DNA of 64,000 nucleotides from CAZYME01 sp964648115 (GTDB lineage Bacteria; Pseudomonadota; Gammaproteobacteria; Legionellales; Legionellaceae), in assembly GCA_964648115.1 (NCBI GenBank), contig CAZYME010000012.1, positions 1 to 64,000 of the forward strand. Direction: 5' to 3'. Made by a program: the position numbers and the translations under genes. The notes beneath the pieces were generated by a model. The model ran no database searches and had not been told where the DNA came from. It saw only the letters and a list, made by a program, of their open reading frames with translations. Of this stretch, positions 25,824 through 33,753 are shown in pieces (positions within the stretch are counted from its first letter, which is position 1; each line of letters starts with the position of its first letter).

Positions 25824-26474
25824 TTAAGATATTTTCTCAGACTTCACTAACTTACCTTGGATGTTAATCACATTTAATTGGCCAGCGCCCTGTTTCATAT
25901 CATTTGCAAAATCATACACAGCTCCTACAATGAGTAACTCATTGCTCTTCACTTGTTGATTAAATACTTTAAGCGCTAATGCTACCTGATTATTCACATT
26001 TGCTATTACTCCATCCATATTTGATTCCCCATGTTTCAAGCGCAAGGAATCTAGCTCTTTGATGACACTAGGCTCTAGTCCGGTATAATCCCCTGTTGCA
26101 GCTGTAATTGCACCACAATGGGAGTGGCCTACGATCAGCAAAAGCGGTGTGTGCAAATGATTAACTCCGTATTTGACCGAGCCTTGTGCGGTACTAATTT
26201 GGTTGCCGATATTTTTGATAATGAACAGATTACCCTCGGGAGCTTCATCAATAATGCTGGTATGTACGCGGGAATCAGAGCAGCTTACTAAAGTGACGCT
26301 GGGATTTTGACCTTTACTTTTCTCCTCAAAAAAACTAGGGCCTTTGCTAGCTATGTAGCTTTTATTCTGCTCTAGCATAGCTTTAAGTTGCGATTTGGCT
26401 GCCAACATATTGTCTGTATTCGCAAATGTTGTTAGCGGTATAAAAATAAGTGTAAGAAGTAGTTTATTAAACAT
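25824..26474 (-). CDS. Periplasmic beta-class carbonic anhydrase
   Basis: Reversible hydration of CO2 at a zinc site. It has 216 residues from ATG at 26474. Zinc ligands are seen in SCSDSRVH (Cys and the Asp-Arg dyad) and VGHSHCGA (His and Cys). An N-terminal signal peptide (LLLTLIFIPLTTFA) places it in the periplasm, whereas most bacterial beta enzymes are cytosolic. A start at 26483 or 26501 would only lengthen the leader. It may manage bicarbonate and pH in the vacuole or in acidic growth; this is inference. Confidence 0.93.
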   Translation of the reverse strand: MFNKLLLTLIFIPLTTFANTDNMLAAKSQLKAMLEQNKSYIASKGPSFFEEKSKGQNPSVTLVSCSDSRVHTSIIDEAPEGNLFIIKNIGNQISTAQGSVKYGVNHLHTPLLLIVGHSHCGAITAATGDYTGLEPSVIKELDSLRLKHGESNMDGVIANVNNQVALALKVFNQQVKSNELLIVGAVYDFANDMKQGAGQLNVINIQGKLVKSEKIS

Positions 26475-26520
26475 ATAATCCATCCATAGTTTTAATGTCA
26501 TTTTTATATTTAAACGTAGG

Positions 26521-26537
26521 TTGGGTCATTGACCCAA
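26521..26537. repeat. Short palindrome ttgggtca/tgacccaa
   Basis: An 8-bp perfect stem with a one-base loop in the gap between the carbonic anhydrase gene and the DUF2490 gene, within a longer unit that also has cgaagtgccacatta, as found beside the 814-843 hairpin (tgtggcacttcg). It is the same family with base changes. Confidence 0.55.
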
Positions 26538-26595
26538 CAAGCCCACGAAGTGCCACATTAACCTACATTAAAACAATATTCTAAATATTGCACCA

Positions 26596-27267
26596 TTACG
26601 TTTCTAAATTAATATTTAAGTTAATCACCAGCACCACATCTGATTGGGTAACCGGCGTGAACAACCATTGATTCATACCGCCTACACTTAAAAATGTCGA
26701 TTTCGATAGTTGCCGCGTAAAACCAACATAAATTCTATCTTGATCCCATGTTTTAGTGGTTAACCATTCAACTCGGTTTAAATTAACTAAAATCTCATTA
26801 CCTACTACTAAATCAAGTTTTTCTGCTAGTGGAATATTAGCTGTCATGCGCTCACGAAACCGGTTTGCCCAGGTTGCAAAAGCAAATGATTTCCGTTGCT
26901 CTACGCGAGTTCTTGAGTTCAGACGAATAGATTTTATTTGGCGTTGCCAAATAACCTGCTCCCAGGAGCGGTATTCTTCAACACTCCCTGGTTCCGCATC
27001 TTGAGCCACGGTACTTATGGTTTGACCTAGCCAAAACTGCCAGGTTGGATTCAATGCAATCCCACCACCCGCATTGGTTAGGAATTGATTGAACGCGTTA
27101 GTAGCCTCAATCAAACGAAGCTGAGGCTCAATATTATATAAAAATGTGCCGTAATTACCGGTTAGCGTAAACGATGACCAGAGCTTATTCGTGCTTTGTA
27201 TCGCAAAACTCACATTCGCTAAATTACATATTACTATTAGTAAGAGTAATTGCGCTCGTTTCATCAT
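26596..27267 (-). CDS. DUF2490 outer-membrane-like protein
   Basis: A 223-residue protein with a signal peptide (cleavage probably after VSFA). It shows the DUF2490 pattern of amphipathic beta strands (GNYGTFLYNIEPQLRL, LNPTWQFWLGQ, RLNSRTRVEQR, LDLVVGNEILVNLN), predicted to form a barrel. Its start overlaps the thiolase stop by 4 bases, so it is the last member of the catabolic operon. It could help substrate uptake through the outer membrane; this is inferred from position. Confidence 0.85.
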   Translation of the reverse strand: MMKRAQLLLLIVICNLANVSFAIQSTNKLWSSFTLTGNYGTFLYNIEPQLRLIEATNAFNQFLTNAGGGIALNPTWQFWLGQTISTVAQDAEPGSVEEYRSWEQVIWQRQIKSIRLNSRTRVEQRKSFAFATWANRFRERMTANIPLAEKLDLVVGNEILVNLNRVEWLTTKTWDQDRIYVGFTRQLSKSTFLSVGGMNQWLFTPVTQSDVVLVINLNINLET

Positions 27268-28448
27268 AGAGCTTCAAAAATGGCCGCCGCACCCATACCT
27301 GTACCTATGCACATGGTTACCATGCCATATCGTCCCTTTGTGCGACGCAAACCGTGCAATAACGTTGCAGCTCGGATTGTTCCTGTTGCACCCAAAGGAT
27401 GTCCTAAAGCGATAGCGCCTCCTAATGGATTAACTTTTTCCCGAGGTAAATTCAGCTCTTTAATGACAGCTAGCGATTGAGCTGCAAATGCTTCGTTTAG
27501 CTCAATCCAATCTATTTGGTCCAGTGTTAATCCTGCTTTCTTTAATGCCAGTGGAATGGCATGTATCGGACCTATACCCATAATTTCAGGAGGGACACCT
27601 GCTACAGCAAAGCTAAGCAACCGACCTATGGGATTTAAATTATACTGTTTCAACGCGGCTTCGCTGGCAAGTAAAGCAATCCCTGCTCCGTCACTCATTT
27701 GTGAACTATTTCCAGCGGTAACGGTGCCCTTGGCAGCAAACACAGGTTTTAACCGGGCAATGGCCTCATAAGATGTGTCTGCTCGAGGGCCTTCATCCTC
27801 ACTAATTAAACGCTTATTGTATATGACCTCGGATTTTGCAAGATCAGCACGCCTAACAGTGATTTCAATCGGGCTGATTTCTGCATTAAAATCACCGCGC
27901 TTTTGCGCAGCCGTGGCACGTTTATGACTTTCCGTGGCAAATTCATCCTGCTCTTCACGTGATATTTTCCAACGTGTAGCAACTATTTCAGCTGTAATCC
28001 CCATGCCATAGGCAATTGCAATATGTTCATTATCAAAAATAGAGGGATTAGCTGTATATTTATTTCCACCTAATGGGACCTTAGACATGCTTTCCACCCC
28101 GCCAGCCAAAGCAAGTGGCATATCACCAGTAACAATCGAAGCTGCCGCAGTTGCAATGCTTTGTACGCCAGAGGAGCAAAAACGGTTTATAGTCATTGCT
28201 GGTACGGATTGTGGTAAATCCGCTAATAACGACGCGATACGCGCAACATTCATCCCCTGCTCTGCCTCAGGCATGGCACAGCCAATCACTACATCACCTA
28301 TTTTTTCCCAATCAACTGCTTGATTACGCTGTTTTAAACTTTTGATGGTGTGAGCCAGTAAATCATCCGGCAATGTATTCTTAAAGACGCCGCGAGGTGC
28401 TTTTCCCACTGGCGTGCGTAAAACGTCAACTACATATACGTTTGTCAT
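27264..28448 (-). CDS. Acetyl-CoA acyltransferase (FadA-type thiolase)
   Basis: Catalyses the last step of beta-oxidation, or cleavage of short 3-ketoacyl-CoA. It has 394 residues, normal for thiolases. Active-site residues lie in NRFCSSGVQSIA (nucleophile Cys about 87-88), GGAIALGHPLGATG (His) and MCIGTGMGAA (second Cys). It follows fadN by 11 bases and overlaps the DUF2490 gene by 4 bases. The pairing of FadN-type and FadA-type enzymes is as in Bacillus fadNA. Confidence 0.95.
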   Translation of the reverse strand: MTNVYVVDVLRTPVGKAPRGVFKNTLPDDLLAHTIKSLKQRNQAVDWEKIGDVVIGCAMPEAEQGMNVARIASLLADLPQSVPAMTINRFCSSGVQSIATAAASIVTGDMPLALAGGVESMSKVPLGGNKYTANPSIFDNEHIAIAYGMGITAEIVATRWKISREEQDEFATESHKRATAAQKRGDFNAEISPIEITVRRADLAKSEVIYNKRLISEDEGPRADTSYEAIARLKPVFAAKGTVTAGNSSQMSDGAGIALLASEAALKQYNLNPIGRLLSFAVAGVPPEIMGIGPIHAIPLALKKAGLTLDQIDWIELNEAFAAQSLAVIKELNLPREKVNPLGGAIALGHPLGATGTIRAATLLHGLRRTKGRYGMVTMCIGTGMGAAAIFEAL

Positions 28449-28459
28449 TCATTATCTCC

Positions 28460-30826
28460 CTAATTACGTAGTGGTTTGCCAGTTTCTAGCAAATAACCAA
28501 TACGTGCTTGCGTTAATGGGGTTGCAGCCAAGGTTATGAAGGCTTCTCTTTCTAAGCGCAGCATCCATGCCTCATCAACATGTTGCCCCTCATTAACATC
28601 ACCACCGCATAATACCAAGGCTATTTGAGAAGCTAGGAAATAATCGTGTTGAGATATAAATCCGCCTTCTAGCCAATTAACCAGTCCTGCTTGTAACCGG
28701 GCACAGCCTTCGCGGCCTACCACTGGGAAAGTAGTTTGCAAAGGAGGATGATAATTTGCAGCTTGCATGGCTTTAATATTGGCGAGTGCTGCGAAGAGAA
28801 CTTCATTGCTATGCATTACCCAGGCATCGTTTTCCTGTAAATATCCTCGCTGCAAAGCATCTGGTGCGCTACTTGCTACAACAGCTGTAGCAATTTGTTC
28901 AAAATAAGGACGAATAAATGCGAAGAGATCGGTACCCTGCGCTTTCATAGCAGCGCGCTTAGCCATTTCTTTGCATCCACCACCGGCAGGGATAAGGCCA
29001 ACGCCTACCTCCACCAAACCTGGATACGCTTCAAAAGCGGCCACGACTTTACTGCAATGCAACATTAACTCGCACCCACCACCTAATGCGCGGCCACGTA
29101 GTGCGGCAACAATAGGGATAGAGCTATATTTCATGCGCATAACTAATTGTTGGAATTCCGCAATCATTGTATCTAGCGCCGCCAATTTATTAGCTTGAAT
29201 CAATCCCGCAACGCTTCGTAAATCAGCCCCGGAGCAGAAAGTATTTGCATCCTGCTGGTATACAATCACCCCTTGGCATTTCTGCTCGGCAATATTCAAT
29301 GCTTCATTAAGACCATCGATGACAGATTGGCCAATAGAATTTGCTTTACTTTTCAAACTCACAACCGCAACATCATCCTGCAAAGTCCACAAGCTCACAC
29401 CTTCATTTTCATATAGTGTTTTGGTTTGCAAACGTGGTTCACAAGGTACTCTATCTGGGAAAAATTGGCGTTGATATACCGGTAGCTTGCTGCGTCCTTT
29501 ATAAGTCGCTTTTACTGGCGAAAAAGCACCATCCTTATTATAAAAATCATCCACTTTGGCTAGCCACGTGGGTAATTTGGCGTTGCTCATAGAGGTTTCG
29601 TTTGAAATTGCTTGCTCGATAACCTTTGTCATTTCAACAATGCCCGCCGCCTGCCACGCCTCAAAAGGACCTTGTTGCCAACCAAATCCCCAGCGGATGG
29701 CTAAATCTACATCTCGAACTGTGTCAGCAATATTTTCTAAATGAAATGCACAGTAATGGAATAAATCACGGAAACAAGCCACTAAAAATTGTGCCTGGTG
29801 ATTATTCGATGCAAGTAGACGTTGCATACGCTCTTGAGGGTCTGGAAGCTTCATAATAGTTTTTATTTCATCACTAACCACGCCTTTTGCCTCACGATAT
29901 GTGCCCTGCTCAACGTCATAAACTTCGATGGTTTTGCCATTTTTTCGATAGGCACCCTGCCCTGTTTTTTGCCCTAAGTGACCTTGCTTTATTAATCCAG
30001 TTAACCAATCTGGTAAAACAAAGGCCTTGTGCCAAGGATCGTCTTTTAATTGCTGTTCCATAGTGGCAACTACGTGTTGCATGGTATCAAGCCCCACTAC
30101 ATCCATAGTGCGAAACGTTGCTGATTTTGGGCGACCAAGGAGCGCACCTGTGAGCGCATCAACTTCGTCTAAGCCTAGTTTCATCTCTTTTGCATGATAC
30201 AAAGTCGCTAGTAACGAAAAAACACCTACGCGATTAGCGATAAAATTTGGGGTATCTTTTGCTCGCACCACTCCTTTACCTAAACAACTGGTAAGCCAAC
30301 TTTCTAGATTATCCACTAGCTCAGATGATGTGGTATGGGCTGGGATTAACTCTGCCAGATGCATGTAACGCGGAGGATTAAAAAAATGTACGCCACAAAA
30401 TTGAGAACGGTGCTTTTCAGGCAAGACACTGACCAAGGTATTGATGCTTAAACCAGAAGTATTACTCACCAAAATGGTTTTTTCAGCAAGAAATGGAGAG
30501 ATGCGTTGATAAAGAGCTTTTTTCCAATCTAAACGTTCAGCAATAGCCTCGATAATCAAATCGCAACTTGAGAGGTCGGAAAGATTATCATCGTAATTAC
30601 GAGGCCTTAATAATGAAGCCGTTTGTTGAGTGCCTAACGGACTTGGCTTTAATTTAGTTAGATTTGCGATAGATTTTTCCACGATGGCATTATGACCACC
30701 TTCTTTTGCGGTTAAATCAAACAACAAGGTTTCAATCCCTGCATTTACACAATGGGCTGCAATTTGTGCGCCCATAACCCCGGCCCCAAGCACAGCAATT
30801 TTTTTGATGAAAAATGGTTCTTGCAT
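28460..30826 (-). CDS. fadN: 3-hydroxyacyl-CoA dehydrogenase / enoyl-CoA hydratase, FadN type
   Basis: A 788-residue bifunctional beta-oxidation enzyme. The NAD-binding dehydrogenase comes first (IAVLGAGVMGAQIAAHCVNA, then VSNTSGLSINTLV and VHFFNPPRYM). The enoyl-CoA hydratase/isomerase domain is at the C-terminal side (about 480-700, with GRALGGGCELMLHC and PAGGGCKEMA). This order is that of FadN (YusL), the reverse of E. coli FadB, and the length matches. It lies within the five-gene operon, 11 bases after the ALDH gene. Confidence 0.95.
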   Translation of the reverse strand: MQEPFFIKKIAVLGAGVMGAQIAAHCVNAGIETLLFDLTAKEGGHNAIVEKSIANLTKLKPSPLGTQQTASLLRPRNYDDNLSDLSSCDLIIEAIAERLDWKKALYQRISPFLAEKTILVSNTSGLSINTLVSVLPEKHRSQFCGVHFFNPPRYMHLAELIPAHTTSSELVDNLESWLTSCLGKGVVRAKDTPNFIANRVGVFSLLATLYHAKEMKLGLDEVDALTGALLGRPKSATFRTMDVVGLDTMQHVVATMEQQLKDDPWHKAFVLPDWLTGLIKQGHLGQKTGQGAYRKNGKTIEVYDVEQGTYREAKGVVSDEIKTIMKLPDPQERMQRLLASNNHQAQFLVACFRDLFHYCAFHLENIADTVRDVDLAIRWGFGWQQGPFEAWQAAGIVEMTKVIEQAISNETSMSNAKLPTWLAKVDDFYNKDGAFSPVKATYKGRSKLPVYQRQFFPDRVPCEPRLQTKTLYENEGVSLWTLQDDVAVVSLKSKANSIGQSVIDGLNEALNIAEQKCQGVIVYQQDANTFCSGADLRSVAGLIQANKLAALDTMIAEFQQLVMRMKYSSIPIVAALRGRALGGGCELMLHCSKVVAAFEAYPGLVEVGVGLIPAGGGCKEMAKRAAMKAQGTDLFAFIRPYFEQIATAVVASSAPDALQRGYLQENDAWVMHSNEVLFAALANIKAMQAANYHPPLQTTFPVVGREGCARLQAGLVNWLEGGFISQHDYFLASQIALVLCGGDVNEGQHVDEAWMLRLEREAFITLAATPLTQARIGYLLETGKPLRN

Positions 30827-30837
30827 AATGGAAATCC

Positions 30838-32358
30838 TTATAAATTAAATTGTATGCCTTGGGCTAGGGGTAAATCATCTCCCCAATTAATGGTATTGGT
30901 TTGACGACGCATATAAGCTTTCCAGGAGTCGGAGCCTGATTCACGGCCACCGCCTGTTTCTTTCTCCCCACCAAATGCACCGCCAATTTCAGCGCCAGAT
31001 GTACCAATATTGATATTGGCAATTCCACAATCACTACCCTGAGCACTTAAAAACTGCTCGGCATTCTTTATGTTTTGTGTAAACAATGCAGAAGATAAGC
31101 CTTGTGGAACAGCATTTTGCAATGCAATAGCTTCAGTAATCGTGCGGTACGGCATGACATACAGAATTGGAGCGAATGTCTCTTCTTGTAAAATGTCACA
31201 CTGATTTTCTAAACCAGCTACTAACGTAGGTTGGACAAAATTTCCTGGTCGGCTAATGGTTTCTCCACCAAATAGAATTTTCCCACCAGCATTTTTCACG
31301 CGTACCATGGCTTTTTTAAACTGCTCTACTGCCTGTGAATCGATTAAGGGCCCCATTAGATTTTTACTATCCAAGGGATCGCCGATGGTGATTTGTTTAT
31401 AAGCGTGTTGCAATCGTTCTACTACATCATCATATAGCTTTTCATGAACAAAAAGACGTCGAGTAGATGTGCAACGTTGACCAGCTGTACCCACAGCACC
31501 GAAAACAATTGCAGGAATTGCCAAGCGTAAGTCCGCAGATTCATCCACAATTATGGCGTTATTTCCACCGAGCTCTAGTATGGTTCTACCAAGACGCGCT
31601 GCCACTTTGCTTGCTACTTGTTTACCAACAGCAGTAGAGCCTGTGAAGGATATCAATGGAATACGAGGGTCTTTTACAAATGCATCCGCTATATCGTGTG
31701 ACTCAGGGATAATCAATGCAAAAATATCAGGGCAGTTATTTTGCTGTAAAACCTGAGCACATATATGATGCACAGCGATTGCACATAAAGGGGTTTTTGC
31801 TGAAGGTTTCCAGATTGTGACATTGCCACAAATTGCAGCGAGAAACGCATTCCACGCCCATACGGCCACTGGAAAATTAAAAGCAGAAATAACACCTACA
31901 ATGCCGTAGGGATGCCATTGCTCATACATTCTATGTTTAGGGCGTTCTGAGTGCATGGTGTTACCGCACAACATTCGAGATAGGCCTACAGCAAAGTCTG
32001 CAATATCAATCATTTCTTGTACTTCACCGTCCCCTTCCTGTTTGGATTTTCCCATCTCAAATGAAACTAAGCTACCTAGGTCATCTTTGTGATCACGTAA
32101 TGCTTGACCTATTTGGCGAATAATTTCGCCTCGTTTAGGAGCAGGTATTTCTCGCCATGTCAAAAAAGCTTGCGTTGCATGCTCTATTATTTGCTGATAG
32201 TCCTGCATTGAGCAGGTCGCTATTTCTGCAATTTTTTCACCGGTAGCAGGACTAAAAGACGTTAAAGAGCGGCTCGATGCAGTGCCTTTCCAACTATAGC
32301 CACTAAACACCCCAGCATTTATCGCCTGAATGTTTAACCGTTTTAAAAAATCCATCAT
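30838..32358 (-). CDS. ALDH7-type aldehyde dehydrogenase (alpha-aminoadipate semialdehyde type)
   Basis: A 506-residue NAD(P)-dependent aldehyde dehydrogenase that resembles antiquitin/AmaB, which oxidises alpha-aminoadipate semialdehyde (piperideine-6-carboxylate) to aminoadipate. Motifs: SAFNFPVAVWAWN, FTGSTAVGKQV, LELGGNNAIIVD (Glu base), GTAGQRCTSTRR (nucleophile Cys) and GEKETGGGRESGSD. GAGGAG lies just upstream. It lies 13 bases after the saccharopine dehydrogenase-like gene, which would supply its substrate. The substrate is inferred from that pairing and the ALDH7 features. Confidence 0.88.
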   Translation of the reverse strand: MMDFLKRLNIQAINAGVFSGYSWKGTASSRSLTSFSPATGEKIAEIATCSMQDYQQIIEHATQAFLTWREIPAPKRGEIIRQIGQALRDHKDDLGSLVSFEMGKSKQEGDGEVQEMIDIADFAVGLSRMLCGNTMHSERPKHRMYEQWHPYGIVGVISAFNFPVAVWAWNAFLAAICGNVTIWKPSAKTPLCAIAVHHICAQVLQQNNCPDIFALIIPESHDIADAFVKDPRIPLISFTGSTAVGKQVASKVAARLGRTILELGGNNAIIVDESADLRLAIPAIVFGAVGTAGQRCTSTRRLFVHEKLYDDVVERLQHAYKQITIGDPLDSKNLMGPLIDSQAVEQFKKAMVRVKNAGGKILFGGETISRPGNFVQPTLVAGLENQCDILQEETFAPILYVMPYRTITEAIALQNAVPQGLSSALFTQNIKNAEQFLSAQGSDCGIANINIGTSGAEIGGAFGGEKETGGGRESGSDSWKAYMRRQTNTINWGDDLPLAQGIQFNL

Positions 32359-32371
32359 TTACTCCTCTGTA

Positions 32372-33460
32372 CTACGCGTAATATTGACCAAAGCGATTTG
32401 CTAATACATCTACCAGTCGAAAATTCTCTTGCAAGATGAGCCCTTGATATTCATCTTCTTTTTCTAAAACCAAATCTACCACAGCACAAATAGCTGACGC
32501 AGTGCTCACTTGTATAGCTGACCAATCTAGACCATGAATAGATTTAGGATATATTTTTTTAACATAGCTTTTTTCGGTGAGCTCGCCTTGTTTTATCCCT
32601 TCTACGGTTACATATACCAGCACCATGTCTTGATAAGTTTTTGGGATGGCTCGCTCAAGGATCCTTTTTAAAGTAGGCCTGTCTTCATTTAGCTTAAGAT
32701 CATTCATTAAAAAACGAATTTTTTCGCAGTGGCCTGGGTAACGCATTGTTTTATAATTTAAACTATGAATTTTTCCGGTATACAGTACCCCAAGACTTCC
32801 TAAGCCACCCGATGTATTGAATGCTTCATATTCACAACCATCTATTTGAATAGATTCCAAACCTTCTAACGGAGCTAACAGCACTTCAGAGCCACCTTCA
32901 ATACCATGACAAGGGTTTCCGTATTCGTTGATAACGCCATCAGTTGACCATGTTAATGAATAGTGAAGAGCATTACTTGCACGTTGTGGCAGCGCCCCTA
33001 CTCTTAGCTTGGCATAATGGCATTGCTCAAATTCCTGCATTAAGCTATTTGCTGCGATACTTATAAACCCTGGTGCCAAGCCGCATTGTGGGACAAACGC
33101 TGTTTTTGCATCTGTAGCGATTGCCTTAACAACGGCAGTAATAGCGGTATCTTCGGTTAAATCAAAATAATGAGCCTTCGCGGCTTTTGCAGCTTGTGCA
33201 ACATAGCTATTTAGAAAATAAGGCAAACTGGAAATAACAGCGATAATATTGTGTTTCTCTATATATGCTTGAGTTGCATTTTGATCTTTAACATCCAATG
33301 CTACGGTCTTGATATCAGGCATAGCATGCAATAAACGACTTACATCCGTGCCATCAAACGACATATCAGCCAAATGCACTTGGTAGTCGTTACTATCCGT
33401 CAACAAACAGGCAATTAAGCTACCAATCTTGCCCGCGCCAGTAATCATAACATTGCGCAT
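32372..33460 (-). CDS. Saccharopine dehydrogenase-like protein (Lys9 type)
   Basis: A 362-residue NAD(P)-binding oxidoreductase. The Rossmann motif MITGAGKIGSLIACLL opens the protein. VISSLPYFLNSYVAQAA and CGLAPGFISIAANSL are the family signatures. The enzyme splits saccharopine into glutamate and aminoadipate semialdehyde. It is the first gene of the operon sdh - aldh7 - fadN - thiolase - DUF2490, with gaps of 13 to 11 bases. The lysine-ketoglutarate reductase half that would make saccharopine is not in the window, so the pathway entry is unproved. A related carboxynorspermidine dehydrogenase function is less likely but possible. Confidence 0.8.
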   Translation of the reverse strand: MRNVMITGAGKIGSLIACLLTDSNDYQVHLADMSFDGTDVSRLLHAMPDIKTVALDVKDQNATQAYIEKHNIIAVISSLPYFLNSYVAQAAKAAKAHYFDLTEDTAITAVVKAIATDAKTAFVPQCGLAPGFISIAANSLMQEFEQCHYAKLRVGALPQRASNALHYSLTWSTDGVINEYGNPCHGIEGGSEVLLAPLEGLESIQIDGCEYEAFNTSGGLGSLGVLYTGKIHSLNYKTMRYPGHCEKIRFLMNDLKLNEDRPTLKRILERAIPKTYQDMVLVYVTVEGIKQGELTEKSYVKKIYPKSIHGLDWSAIQVSTASAICAVVDLVLEKEDEYQGLILQENFRLVDVLANRFGQYYA

Positions 33461-33562
33461 ACAATCGTCTCCCTACTTGAAGATTGCTATCGTACACTAA
33501 AGAAACGTTGGTTGAACATGGGATTTTGGTAAAAAAAATGGGTTTAGATTAAGTTCAATAAA

Positions 33563-33745
33563 CCTTGATTACGCTGCGCTGCATCAAGTCTACGTTGATT
33601 CCATTTGAGAGCGCCTGGAGTCTTGATAAATACGTGACCTCTTGGAGTAAACACCCTTCCATTTCTATTTCCATTAGAGGAGTATTGATTGATGGGTTTC
33701 ATTTGAGAGCACCTGTAGCCTTGATGCAGCGCAGCATAATCAAGG
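33563..33745. repeat. 26-bp inverted repeats with internal direct repeat
   Basis: ccttgattacgctgcgctgc (from 33563, reaching 33588) is matched by the reverse complement at 33720-33745 with one or two changes. Just inside each arm runs a similar word, atttgagagcgcctggagtc at 33604 and atttgagagcacctgtagcc at about 33700, in direct orientation. It fills most of the 293-bp gap before the patatin gene. It is possibly a decayed mobile palindrome and carries no gene. Confidence 0.6.
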
Positions 33746-33753
33746 TCTCAATG

